The notes under the pieces are model-generated. The model was given only the letters and a program-made list of their open reading frames with translations. It was not told the DNA's origin and ran no database searches. A DNA stretch of 49,040 nt, from the NCBI RefSeq assembly GCF_001949145.1, contig NW_019091392.1, forward strand, positions 156,675 to 205,714, written 5' to 3'. The translations under genes were made by a program, and so were the position numbers. This stretch comes from Acanthaster planci (taxonomy: Eukaryota; Echinodermata; Asteroidea; Valvatida; Acanthasteridae). Positions 10,791 through 24,200 of this stretch are shown piece after piece; the first letter of the stretch is position 1; each line of letters starts with the position of its first letter.

Positions 10791-11640
10791 CAGTAACATG
10801 ATATTAAATGCTGATAAATGCCAGGCACTGACTGTTTGTTTTAAAAAGAATGCTTTATCCTGATTCCAGACTTGAATTTAGGTGCTTCGACTCTTGATCA
10901 ACTGAACTGTCTTAAAAATCATTGGCATTAATATCCAAAATAATCTCAGATGGGATATCCAGGTAACTGTGATGAGTAATTCCTTTAATAGAAGGCTTTA
11001 TTTGTTACATCAGCTTAAACATTGTGGCATATCAGTCAAAGATCTTGTAACTGTGTACATGCAATATATCAGACCTACCGTTTAATATGCATGTCCTTTT
11101 TGGCATTCGGGATTGACAAATGAATAACAGGGATCCCTCGAAAAACTACAAAAAAGAGCATTTCAGACTATTTTATCCATTGATACTTCAAGTCATACGT
11201 CATATGATCATATGTGCAGTGAGCTGCATTTACCCTAGCAAAGGAAAGAGGTGATCAGTTGTGTTTGAAATTTGGCAAGAAACTTCTTATTTCTCATCGT
11301 GACTGGCTTCCACCGACGAAGTCCAATAATTTACGTAATGCCAACACTTTGTCAATCCCGAGATGCCGAACTGATACATGTACATACAAATACACTTCAA
11401 TCCCTTCTCTGGTTAACTACTGAATGAGAAGTACTTGTAATTTTCTTATTGTAGATTTTGTGTCCTATTTTAATTGTTTATAATTGTAATAGTGACATTT
11501 TTAAGAACTTGGTTTTGTTTAAAACTTTAAGTTTTTTCTAACTAGCAGTTTTATCTGAGTAAATTCTTTCTTTAAGATTTTGTTTTTTAGCAATTATTGG
11601 TATTTTTTTTATGAGTGTACACTGGCCCACAATTTAGCCT

Positions 11641-11694
11641 CTGGGCTGCGACGGGAGAGTTAAAATAAACCATAATAATAAACCATAATAATAA
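11641..11694 (+). repeat. 3' microsatellite tail of non-LTR element
   Basis: After GGGAGAGTTAAAAT comes AAACCATAATAAT repeated, ending TAATAATAAT. Short tandem 3' tails instead of poly(A) characterise the CR1/L2 groups, and this fixes the right boundary of the retrotransposon near 11694. Confidence 0.7.
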
Positions 11695-11817
11695 TCTAGT
11701 CAGTATTGTTGCTTGTTGTGGCCAAATTTCAAGGATTTTTTTGGCAAGGTACCTCAGTAATAGTTATACGCATCACACCGGTCACCGGGTCAGTGGCCCA
11801 CGATCAGGTTCTTTACG

Positions 11818-11838
11818 TGACGTCATCGCATCACGTGA
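11818..11838. promoter_or_regulatory. Adjacent CRE (TGACGTCA) and E-box (TCACGTGA)
   Basis: Two perfect 8 bp palindromes stand five bases apart: TGACGTCA at 11818-11825 and TCACGTGA at 11831-11838. These are consensus sites for CREB/ATF and bHLH-zip (USF/MITF/TFE) proteins. They lie about 280 bp before the first recognised DCAF6 exon, which has an AG acceptor and so is not a first exon. An internal promoter or enhancer is possible but unproven, and no TATA or initiator pair is convincing. Confidence 0.3.
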
Positions 11839-12118
11839 TGCATTACGGTACATCATTCAGAGTTTTCGGTGGAGAAAGTGGGGGCCACGAAAAATACATG
11901 TACTGTAGCTAGAAAATCGTCGAAATCAGCCAAACCGAAGGAAATACACAACGGACGAAGTTCTTGTTTTTGTATGCAATTCTGATATATTTAATACATT
12001 AATGGATTTGAATCGCTGAGAACCTTTAATTTGCCTATATTTGAACTTTTTGGATTGTTTGTCTGGTGGTTGTAACATATGTAACATTGTAACTTTGCTG
12101 GATCCAATGTACATATAG

Positions 12119-12226
12119 GGATGCTTCTCCTGAGAGCCCATCTATTACATGCAGTGAGAGTGACAGTGATGATGATCTGATCCTGAGACCACCAAGACTG
12201 CGTAGAAGACATCGACGTCGTGAAAG
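12119..12226 (+). CDS. DCAF6: DCAF6 exon (acidic/Arg-rich linker)
   Basis: Acceptor AG at 12117-12118, donor GT at 12227. The first base completes a codon begun in an unseen exon; the last two bases AG pair with T of the next exon to give Ser. It encodes [15 protein letters not shown] and RLRRRHRRR, a low-complexity linker. It is assigned to the gene by phase, strand and composition, so it is less certain than the WD40 exons. Confidence 0.65.
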
Positions 12227-15200
12227 GTACTTGACAAAGTTTCGTCTTCATCTTGGAGTGGGCACTTCCATGCAAAAATTGCAGTTTGTCATGCCATTAG
12301 ATCATTTATTTGGTTGGTATTAGTCTATCTTTCCCCTCCTTTTTTGTTTGGATGATGATGTCTTAAGTAAAAAGTAGCAAAAAAGTCAAAACATGCATTG
12401 TTCTCCAAACCTGATTCAGTGAATGCTGCTTGAAAACTGAAAGTATGTTGGTGTTTGTTTTTGAGCATAAATTTTCTTAGTTCAAAGTTCAGATTACGCT
12501 CAAAATAGCTGGTTGGAAAATTTAACATTTAGCTTTGAAGTTTAAAGTTCATACATATACATTCATGGCCAACTGCCATTTTCACAGTGATGTGTCTTAC
12601 ATGTACATGTACTAACCATTTGACAAAATTTACAATTTCAAGTTCTTTGACTGTAGTATGATACCATTTGAAGTTGCTACCTTCTCTGTGTCATCATAAG
12701 AAATGCCCTCTTGAAAAACCCATGCTGTAACAATGAGAACAACTCACTGCACACCCTACTGAAAATGTTCAATTCATTTACCTATTGAGACCAATTTACT
12801 TACCCATTAGATCTTTTTCACTTACCCATTGGATCCAATTCACATAATCAATTGGAATCCAATTGGGGTTCAATGGGTTTGAATTTTAGATTCAGACCTT
12901 TTCTCAGTTGGACCATTCAAACCAATTGACACCATTTGAGTGTCAATTCACAATCCAATTGTAAAGAACCAATTGAAACCATTTCAATACTATTTGAAAC
13001 CAATTAAATTCCATTTAAAAAATCCATTTGATGGGGAAAACAAGCTGAAAGCAAACCAATTGGAACCAGTTGCATCCCATTTGAAATTTCCAAATGATCG
13101 AGGAAAACAAACAGAGAAAGTATACCAAATGAAACCAATTGCATCCCATTTGAAATCTCCAATTGATGGGGGAAACAAGTGGGAGAGAAAACATTTCAAC
13201 TGAAACCAATTGAGCACCAATTGATTGCCAATTGGACCAAATTCATTCCAATTAAATCCAATTGAAAAATCAATTGGTTTGAATAGGCCATTTTTAGTAG
13301 GGCAATGTGCCTCAATGAGGTCACCATACAATGGCCAGTTTGTGTAGCACATCATTGAAGTGTGCCTCAGCATACCAGGCACTAGTCTTTTTACACAAGA
13401 ATTTGTCAATTTTGAGAATGCAGACAAGTTTGTATACAGTACCAGGCAAGATATGAGACGGAGGGGTACCCCTCTTACCTGTAAATCCCTATACACACAC
13501 TAGACTATTGTTACCTAACACATCCTCCCAAAAGTCTGTGAAGAATTCCTGAGATTCTGATCAAACAATGACCAATACAAAGGCGGGGGGTTCTCTCGGT
13601 CCCATATCTTGCTTCAAATGTTAGTTTAACTTTCTCGTGCAAGAGTAAGGATGGGTTCAATTACAAGACTTCCAAGTGCCGTTGTGCAGTAATAGGAAAG
13701 AATGGAAGATTAAAAACAGTACATGTGCAAGATGTCAATAATGGAGTTGAATGTTGCCTCTCAGCTTGACAACACTGGGTAATGCACAAAATAGTAAATG
13801 GCATCTGTTGGAAATACAAAATCAAGAGACAATTTGAATAATTAAAATTTGTAGAGAGAAGACGCATGTACATTAACCCTAACCTTCCCCAACCACACAG
13901 AATTAAACAGTAGTAAAGTGTTTAATTCTGTGGGGATACACTGTAGGTCTGGTAGGCCCATAACAGCTGGCTTTTGCACTGGGTTTGGCATACCTCAGAA
14001 AAACAAAGTCCAACAGCCTCTGTGCACAAAGTCTCATGTGGGTGTTTAACTTTGTGTGAATGGGGAAGGTTAGTGCCAGCAACCCTTGGGGGGTTAGGGT
14101 TAAGACCCAGTGTCCACTCCTGACCAGTTTCTCTACTTACCAGCCCCTTTGTGGCTTGTAGCTTACCCCCTTACTGCTGAGGCACCAGCCCAGACTGTGG
14201 CCTGAATGGGCCCTTCCCTCTTTCAGAGTGTTTGTGTTGTTGCTTGATAGTAGGAGTCATAGCCAGTGGGCCATACAGTGGGGTTTTAATCTACTTCAAT
14301 TCTTTAACTCCAAACAAGGAACCTCAAGTGACTGACAGCTGACAAAACCTTGCATCTCTTCCCATGGAGTGCATTGTTACAGCTGAGTGGTTGAGGCAAG
14401 AAAAGAATTCAAGAAAGGACTCCGTACCATCATCTTTTACGGCTTTAACTATCACATTTTTGTCCAGTATCTTGCTATAAATCTTGGTCTAAAATACCAA
14501 TGACAACTTTGTCTGTCAATCTTTATGGTGACATTTTGGAAACCATTTTGCTGCCTTAGGGACTGTTTAACCTTTGACATTAGCCCAGATAGTGCACCCG
14601 CTTCTTGTTTGATGTTCATGAGCATCTTCATGGAAGTACAACGCCCTGGGATTTTTTGTCTTTGTTCCAAAGTTTGTCAAAAGTATATCTGTTGAAGTAA
14701 GTACCGTGTAAATCAAAATGAAGTTCATGACGTAAAATATCATTTCTGGATAAAAATTAAATGCCCTCAGTTTTGAATTTTGATCCATTTTTATGCTGGG
14801 ATATCTTCAAATCTAACACCACAATAAATATCACACCTGGAGAGTGCTAACTGCATAAAGGTCAGTATTCTCAATCATGTTGAATGTCATGCACATCTTC
14901 TGTCAAAATTCTCAACTTTCATCCGTGTTCCTTCAACTAAATGTTTGCAATGAACATGTATATTTCTGATGCAGCCAGACTTACAGATTATTTTTGATGG
15001 CTGTAAGGTATGAGATCAGGGAAGTATGCTGGTATAGTTGGAGTGATTTAAAACAACTGGCGAATGAAGAGAGCCAAATCTTCCTAATCATTTTGTCAAT
15101 TTTGTACCATTTTCTTCATGGCTCATTTTTTTTAAAGGTCTTCAACACCTGTTAAAAATATTCTGAATGATATTTGTTGTTGAGACATTTGGTCTAAAGT

Positions 15201-18200
15201 CATCTGGTACAAACATTTTAAATTAAAACTTTAATGCATCCAACTCCTTCGGTTTGCACTGGTAGCCAGCTAAATGTAGCCAGCTACATGTAAATGTCCA
15301 CAAAATGTACAAAATACTGCCAGCAATCAAGGAAGCCTTAATATGCAATCCATCCTATGGTTAAGACTGTGGTGGGCCAACATGGAAGTTATTTTTGTAG
15401 ATCAATGGCAATTCAATGGTAATTTACATGCATTTGAAATTAGTCGTGCTTGGAGATAAGTCTTGAAGGTTTGCATGGTGAAGAGGTATAGCAGAAAGTA
15501 GGTTTGTGGTAGCACCANNNNNNNNNNNNNNNNNNNNNNNNNNNNNNNNNNNNNNNNNNNNNNNNNNNNNNNNNNNATCGCAAACCTACTTTCTATTATA
15601 GTCATGCTTGGTATGGAAAGACCCATTTTCTCAAGAGGTTTATTATGAAACTGTGACAAAGACTAACTGTGACAAACTACATATTAATGATGTTGAGAAT
15701 TTTTTTTTTTTTACAGAAATAAGCACTGTAAAAAGTTAGTACCAAGGACACCATGTGTCCCAGCTACCAGTGTATGACAAAAATATTGCTGGCAATCAAG
15801 GAAGCTTTTTTATGCAATAGACACTAATTTGCTAAGAACTTCTATTCAGCAGTGGAGTGAAGCACACCCTAAGCCATTCGCTTCAGTGACTTGAGGTGCT
15901 GACAACAGCCTCTGTGCCAGCCAAGAGTCCAGTAATACTGAACATCATACCTGGCAAAAAGCAGGCAGTTCATGCAGTAGATACACTGGCCAGCAGTGGA
16001 TGACAGGCATAAGAAAGATGTGGTTTTACCTTGGAAAAAAATTGATTTTATGTAGAATTTTAAAAGTTAATTTCTGAGTTTATTTTTCCAGTCATATAAG
16101 GTAAAGTTGTGACCTTCATTCCGAAACCTGTGTCAATAATCATGTAGATCCTAATCTTTTGCACACTGCAGTGAAGAAACAAGAAGGCCTCGCCCACCCA
16201 GTGTGACAGAGTCCAGATTAAGGGAGTTGTTCCTAGCTCGTAGGGAAGCACGAGAGAAAGGAGAGATACGAGAAAAAGGAGAGATGCAACTCGATAATAT
16301 AGATATGCCAGAAGTCAAGATGGTGTATAAAGGTCATCGCAATTCAAGAACAATGGTGAGTTGTATTGGAGTAATATACATGTACATGTACCCTACCAAT
16401 CGAAAATATCTTCATTATTCGCGGGGTGCTTTTCTTTAAAAATTACTTTTGTGGGGAGTCCTTTTCCTTCGCGAAGATAGCTACCGATTCGCAAATATTC
16501 GGCTGCCATCGATGGGAAGTGTCTACAACCACAATTTCCAAAGCCCTGTTTTCGAAGATACATGAGCAATCTGCGAAGACTTTGCAAACTATGCGCAACG
16601 TGAACGGCAGGCATACAACTACAGAATGCAACAGACATCACCAGCGATGATTGTGCAAACGTGATACTCACCGGGGCTTGAAATCCTGCATAGTTTTGGA
16701 TTTGATAGGTATGGTTGCAGATGTATGCCACAAACCAATAGGTCTACCATTTTACAGAAGGCAAATATTTTATATGCTGCTTTTCACTCGGGGCGGCAGA
16801 TGATTCTGTTTTTGGTTTTTACCCCGACACTGTACCCGTGCCCCTCCGAAATTCTCCATTCTGGCGACTCCCGTCTACTTTTGTTTTGAAATTTCCCTCG
16901 CCCGAACTCCACTTCAACACATTTTATAAAGTATTTTCAATGACAATTCAAACTTTCCAAAAGAATGATTTATTTGTCTATAAATGATTAAACACCATTG
17001 AATTTTACAGGATGTAATTGGGCACGCACTGGCGATGGCCACATGTATATAACGGCTCCATGGTCTCCACACTGCACGTAACAATTTTTGCTATTGGATA
17101 AATCTGCGTTAAAATTTCTGAGACGTCCGCAAAGGAAGAGTGTAGCGAGTTGGGTCTTTGGCCCACTGCACTGCACAGGTGCTGGCTGCCCCAACTTCCG
17201 TGTATGAATCCGATGCTTCAGATCCATGTATGTGGACGAGTGTTTCGCCAAAGTTTGGTAAAGCAGCTGCCCCTTGCTTAATTGCTTATTTGGGCAGTAT
17301 TTTACCTTTATTCACAGCGGGCTAACTCGGTTGTCTTATCTGAGCAATGACGCAATGACCCAGAAGAGTTGGGTGACTTTTAGAAATTAATGAGTTATTG
17401 GTTATTTACCTCATGTACAAAATGTAAGGGGTGTAAGTTTTTACTAGTTAAGGACGAAGAAAACTCTTTTTCTGATCTTACATTCTCAAATGTGGCCTGC
17501 GAAACTATTTTACCTGTAAGGCCTAAACATTTTTTGTTCATTTTTTTTTTGCCAAATAAAAATAGGTTTTTTTTCGCATACACTGAACCCCGCCAGGCTC
17601 CCTAAAATACAAGCGAGCTCTTTGAATATGCCTATTTACAATGTATATTACAAGCAAGCAAAATCAGTCAACCTCCATATTGATATAATAAATGATGGGA
17701 ATAATCTTTTTGATTTTTGTTAAGTTGATTTCATTAATAGTGATCTTGACACCATGTTGATTTTTGTGTTACAATACCCTTTTTGTTGAAGTAGAGAATA
17801 AACACCACTGTTAGCATGGCAGATCGGCACTTATAAGAATTGTTAAAATACATTATATATGGACTGGCTTTTTAGTATAGGTAGGCCGTGCTTCATCAAA
17901 GCCAAAAATGTCGGGCTTATGAACTCCATTTTTTCGGTCATTATTCTGTCGTGTTGCGTTTCCACTGCTATGCACAAAGCATGCACATTACATTCCGTAC
18001 ATGTACTGTACACACGTGGAGAGCAGGACAGAGATCCATAACTAATCTCATTAATCCATATTGTTCACAAGCTAACAAAGAATTTTATCAAGTGCAGTCT
18101 TGCATCATTGAACCAAGACCTGGACATGGTCGAACAAAAATTGTTTGGTGCTTTCTGAGGAGGATTTTTGTGCATAAACGTTTATATTACTTAAATTACG

Positions 18201-21200
18201 AACGGACCTTGCCTGTGTGCAAGACATATACTGTTGACCATGCTGAAGGTTTTTTTCAAAACCAAAAGACCAGTGAAATAAAAAGCAACATGGATTATAC
18301 AACTGTTATACGAAATACAATCAAATAAAATCAATACGAAAACGAACAGACTGACCACACGATTTGTGGTGTGAACAGTACTTACAGTGCACTAACAAAT
18401 CTATTAAGTCTTTCTAGACCGGTTTCTTTCATTACAAGTGAGTTGAGCCAATGCAAACAGCAACCAACAAAAAAATGACTGCCTTGTCCCCGCGCCCAGA
18501 ATGCTCGTTGCTTGTACACCTGGCTGGCTGGTTCAGCGGCTGCCGCGGCCCTGGCTAGGCTGAGCTGAGGCAAGGTGCGGCGTTTATTGACTGATTTTAT
18601 TCTTCTTACGTTGCCGTATCAGCCACTCAGGGACATTTTCAGGGTGAGAATCAACATATAAACTGCAGTTTATATTCCAAATGTTACAGTGTATTGTTGC
18701 ACCCTCTGGTGAGCAAATGAAACTTAACAAATTAATCCCCCCGTAAAACCTTAAAAGCATAAAAAGGGTTTATTCCTCACCCAAAGAGAGTGGTCCCCTT
18801 TTTAATTTTACATTTTGAATTTAACTTATTTTCACAAAACGGGAATCGGGTCATGAAAGCCACCCATGATTCCTTGTACCATACAGTGGACATCATAGGA
18901 AAAAAGACCACACAGTGAGACAGCAGAAGTGACAATTTATATATCGGCATCATTTTCAGAATTTCAGATTTCCTGTTAGCACTTGCACTGACATTGGGCA
19001 CTGCGCAAAGTATGCATTGTCTTTGAAAACTTCAAACACATGGAACAATATAAAACTACATGTATAGTTGACACAAAAGAGGAATGTCAGGTTGTGACTT
19101 GGTATTCCTTTTACATGACAGAACACACAAATTTTCCATGTATAGTAGACAATTTTACACTTCTCGCACATTTCGCAGCATAAATCCCAATCACGTAGAT
19201 CAACTACATCACGGCACAAAGTAACAGGAGTAGAGTCACTCAACCAGAGTTGTTTGGTGTATTATTTATCAGAAGGTAGTCATTGCCATATGCTCATTAA
19301 ATCAGTAATTTGTACATGTAGGTATAGCCAACAATGTAGTAGAAACTGCACTTTGCATAAATTTTTTCATTAATGAACATTGAGGTCGCATTTGATGATG
19401 TGCCTAGTACAGGATGTTCTGTTAAACAGCCATCTTTTTGGAACCAAACACCAATTAACTGCATAAATAAGGTACAAGAATGTGAGTTCATGTGTGCTTC
19501 GCGAAGAAAAGTAATACATTGTAAACACAAGCAGTTTGTGCACGTTATATGAATGTGTAACCTGGTTGGCGATGCCATGGCTGTGCATGGTTTTGCACAT
19601 ACTGTACATGTAAGTATGCTGTATGTTCGTGTATAAGGCTAGATGGGTCAGGTTTTCCAACCTTAAGCTGCCATGCCGAGCTGGCGTACACTATAGTGAG
19701 CTCATGCCTACATTTCAAAATAGCTCAGAGATTTAACTCTATGGATCAATTTCTCGGACAAGGTTGGCAAGAAAGTGTCATTTCTTTTTCTTGTCTGGTT
19801 GCTTTAACAGATTTTCAATGAGATTTATTGCAGCCGCCCTGCTCACAAGCCAACAAGGAAGCAATTACGCAGTCACAAACCACTGTACCAAGAAGTGATC
19901 TTGATTTTGCTAATAGTTTTCATTACTCTGATTCCATGTTGATTTTTGTTTTACAATACCATTTTGAGTTGAAGTCAAGGAGAATGGACGAGGAACTGTA
20001 GATTCGTGCTAAGAATGGGCAAGGTGAAGCTGAGCCCATTCTTGCACAAATCTTTAGTTCCAAGTCTCTGACTTAAACTATTTCCCATTGTTATATGAAC
20101 ATGGAGTCTCCGGTCTATGACGCTCTTGCTGTTACCCTATGCCTGAGTGCACACCTGTTTCATTCATCAACATGCACAGGTTTGGGCTAAGTCAAACATC
20201 GACAGTATTGGTGCAGTCAACACCGTCAGTGCTGAATACATACTTGCTTCTCTTCCTTTTGCACCTTGGAGTCATTGTTACACGTGTGTCGTTGCAGCCA
20301 AACCTATCGGTCCAACTACCACAGGACTCTATGAAATTGAGGAATGCTATATCAACTTTGTGAGAGTATATCTGCAGTCGACACTCAGTGCTGGATATAT
20401 ACCTGTATTCTCTTCATCTTGCACCTTGGATTCATTATTATACATGTGTCATTGCAGTGAAACCTTCCGGACTAAAACCACTATAGGACTCTATGAAATT
20501 GCGGAATGCTATAACCTCGTGAAAGTATGGTTAGCACTTTTAGAACCACTTTACAAACCACTCAAAATGAGCTTCACTGATACTAATCCATGTTCTTATA
20601 TATGAATCATTCCGAAATGCCCCCTCACTACAGATTGCTATTTCACTTGGAGAATGAGCAACTTTGGATTCAAATTACAATGACAATTTTGGAGTTAAAT
20701 AATAACATTTAAGAATTTCTATAAATCGCACATTTCCTCCTAAAATAGTTTGTAGCGCTACAAAAATTAGCAATACAAGAAAATTTTCGGGCTAACTCTT
20801 CAAGAAAGATTATATATGTGCTCGGGGAGAAGCCATTCTGACAGATCTGTCAACTCAGTACCGCTATGATCTTGGGACAGCTAGAAGATGTGTCAATTCA
20901 ATTAAGCTATAATCCAACACTATAAAAAAGAGAGTGGGCAAAGCCTAGACACAGAAATGCAGCCAAAATACATCAAGATAATTCCTTATTGAAAGGTGAA
21001 GAGAAAATTTAAATCCTTGTTGAAAATTTTGTTTTACAAAGCATCCATCTTGAAAACACGAGGGATAACAACCTTTGTCATTTTCTATAGAGAAAGGCTA
21101 ACCTACACAATAAGGCTGGGGTTTGGGCATTCCCGGTATCTCTTAAATTTGTTAACTGTAGCTATTGCGAGGCCCAGTACAATCAGAGTCATGGCAGCAC

Positions 21201-24200
21201 TCCATTGGTTACTTTTACCCAACCTGATCCTTCGGTCACACTTTGATGATAGAAACGAGGAGAGGAGTGGATGTGAGCCTACCCTCTTGTCAACACAAAT
21301 CTACTGTAACTGTAGATTCGTCATGAATCTACAATTATTGTCTTACGAATCTACAGCTATTGTTAAGAAACAACAACTGTAGATTCGTAAAAATAACTAC
21401 ATTTTGAACAAAGTCGTGACGTCACAGAAATAGTTGAAGTAGAGAATAAACACTGCTGTTAGCATGGCAGATTGGCACCTCTGCATAAGAAGTTGTAAAT
21501 ACATTGTATACGGACTGGTTGTTTTTAATTAATGTAGGTAGGCAGTGCTTCAAGGCAGAAATGCAGGGCTTAAGAACTCCATTTTTTGGTCATTTTTCTG
21601 TCATGTTGCATTTCCCTTGCTACCGGTATATATGCACAAAGCACGCATATTACACATTCCAAACCTGCATCATGTGGGCATGTACATGTACATACGTGAA
21701 GAGCAGGAGAGATATACTTCATTCCTTCGCGAAGCATTCGCAAGATGGCATTTTGTTAAGTATGAAATTGGCAGAAACTCCATGTACCCTGGATTCTTCT
21801 AGTGTTTGGTTTAGTTGGATTTTCAATGAGATTTGTTTGAACTAGTCCATATTGTAAACAAGCTAGCAAAAATACAAAGTGCAGGAACTGGACATGGTCG
21901 AAACAAAATTGTTTGGTGCTTTCTGAAGAGGATTTTTGTTGGCATAGGCATAGCCCATGATGCAACATTTATGTTACATAAACGTGTACGGACCTTGCCC
22001 GTGCCTAAGATATGTACATGTACTGTCAGCCCATGTGTTAACGAGTTTGAAATGCTGTACTGTGCGCATGTTGTATGCACGCAGTACATACCTAGGTGCT
22101 GGTATTCTTTAACCCCTTCGCACAGGGACTCGGCTAGAAACGCTGTAAAAATTGAGATCCTCAGCCCATTTTTCAGTTTTATTCTCGGCCGACGCTGGAG
22201 CTAACACGGTGAAAGAAGACAGACCCTGGCTCTAGTATATATGGTAATTGGCCTTTGTGTGTAGCCCAGAAATGAAAAGACCGAATTTGCATCATAATCA
22301 CCAGCTTCACAATAGTCCCCACTTTGAAAAGAGGCAACAGGAATGTGGAAGTGTGCCACCAAACAATCAGCCTTTTCACAGTGTAATTCAAAGCGTGCAG
22401 AGCACGCAGGGCCACAAACCGAGAATTCGCAGTTTGGCAGGTGGCCTTCGTGGCCAAGCAAGGCTGAAATTTTTGGAGGCGGCTTTTGGAAAGAAAATCC
22501 CTTAGTCAAGGGGTTAAAAGTCACAAAAAATTTGTAATCCGTTTATATATTTCTCCCAAATGTTCTGACGGAGCCTGCCTTTTGAGGTTTGATAAAAGTT
22601 GATCTATGTAATTGGGGTTTATGCTGCAAAACATGCGAGAAGTGTAAAGCTGTGTACTGTACACGGAAAATTTGTGTGTTCGGTCATGTAAAAGGGATAC
22701 CAAGTCACTACCTGACATTCCTCTTTTGTGTCAACTATACATGTAGTTTTACATAGTTCCATGTGTTTGAAGTTTTCAAAGACACTGCGTACTTTGCGTA
22801 GTGCCTAATGCCAGTAAAAGTGCTAATGTCTTCGAAATTCTGAAAACGATACCGATATTTACATTGTCACTTTTGCTGTCTTACTTTGTGGTCTTTCTTC
22901 CTATGATGTACACTGTATGGTAAGTAGTTTTACAAGGAATCATGGGTGGCTTTCATGACCCAATTCCCGTTTTGTGAAAATTAGTCAAATTCAGAAATGT
23001 AAAACGATAAAGGGGACCACTCCCTTTGGGTAAGGAATAAACCCTTTTTATGCCTTTAAGGGATTTGGGGGGGGGGTTGGATCAATGTACTTGTGTTTCA
23101 TTTGCTCACCAGAGGCTGCAACAATACAGTGTAACTTTTGGAATATAAACTGCAGTTTATACGTTGATTATCATGTTGAAATTATCCCTGGGCGGGTGAT
23201 ATGGCAACATAAGAAGAATAAAATCAGTCACTAAATGCTGTGCCATGCCTCCGCTCAGCCTCGCCCGGGCAGCCACCTTGGCTGCGCCGGTCAGCCAGGT
23301 GTGCAAGCGACGAGTGTTCTGGGTGCTGGGGCAAGGCAGTCATGTTTTTGTTGGTTGCCATTTGCATTGGCTCAACTCGCATGTAATGAAGGAAACCAGT
23401 CTAGAGAGACTGAATAGATTACTTAGTGCACCGTAAGTACTGTTCACACCACAAATCGTGTGGTGAGTCTGTTCGTTTTCGTATTTAAGAGTTGTATAAT
23501 CCATGTTGTTTATTATTTCACTGGTTTTTTGGTAACTGTTTTGAAAAAAAAAACACTGCTGCATGGCCGACAGTATATGTCTTATGCATGGGCAAGGTCC
23601 GTTTGAAATTTATGTAATATAAACATTTATGCACAAAAATCCTCAGAAAGCACCAAACAATTTTTGTTTTGACCATGTCCAGTTCTTTGTGCAATGTTGC
23701 AAGACTACGGTTTATAAATTTCTTTGTTAGCTTGTGAACAATATGGACTAGTTCAAACAAATCTTGTTAAAAATCCAACTAAACCAAACACCAGAAAAAT
23801 CCAGGGTGTATGGGGTATCTGCCTATTTCATACTTTAAACAAAATGTCATTTCGCATATGCTTTGCTAAGGCTTCGCGAAGTATCTCACCTTGCTCTCCA
23901 CGTGTGTACACGTACATGTAATGTGTGTGCTTTGTGCATAGCAGTGGAAATGCAACATGACAGAAAAATTACCGAAAAATGGAGTTCATATGCTCGTTTT
24001 TTTGCTTTGATGAAGCATGACCCCTCTATATTAAAAACGATCAGTCCGTATGCAGTGCATTTTCTGAATTCTTATAAGTGCCGATCTGCCATGCTAACAG
24101 TGGTGTTTATTCTCTACTTCAACAAAGAGGATATTGTAACACGAAAATCAACATGGTGTCAAGATTACTATTAATGAAATCAACTCAACAAAATGAAAAA

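Larger units (their letters stand above)
7672..11694 (+). mobile_element. CR1/L2-like non-LTR retrotransposon, decayed
   Basis: A plus-strand element with an N-terminal leader carrying a degenerate 2A-like motif (7672-8070), an apurinic-type endonuclease (8171-9000), a linker, a reverse transcriptase (9985-10790) and a 3' untranslated end. The 3' end finishes at 11641-11694 in a short direct repeat of AAACCATAATAAT. A 3' microsatellite tail of this kind is typical of CR1/L2-group elements. Stops and frameshifts occur in every domain (near 8465, 8815, 10620, 10780), and a ~520 bp insertion splits it at 9469. It lies upstream of the first DCAF6 exon seen, so DCAF6 transcription may cross it. 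Confidence 0.85.
19206..22108. other. Central spacer of foldback
   Basis: No gene recognised. It contains short hairpins such as AGAATGGGC / GCCCATTCT at about 20014-20045 and a cluster of inverted TGTAGATTCGT / ACGAATCTACA copies at about 21310-21390. At 19895-19985 there is a diverged copy of arm sequence (CCATGTTGATTTTTGTTTTACAATACC type, compare 17755). The internal repeats suggest repeated unequal exchange or insertion of related elements. Confidence 0.55.

Noticed and set aside
12121-12180. ATG at 12121 as the DCAF6 start
   Set aside because: That frame stops after about 20 codons; the coding frame runs through an AG acceptor at 12118 and needs bases from an upstream exon.
13873-14103. 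CCCTAA words suggesting an interstitial telomere repeat
   Set aside because: Only one CCCTAA at each end, inverted and flanked by TTAA; this is a MITE terminus, not a telomeric array.
18956-19243. Cys-rich minus frame as a piggyBac C-terminal domain
   Set aside because: The Cys spacing (CEKC, KICVFC) is suggestive, but no catalytic domain is found and the frame is short; left as an unassigned shared segment.
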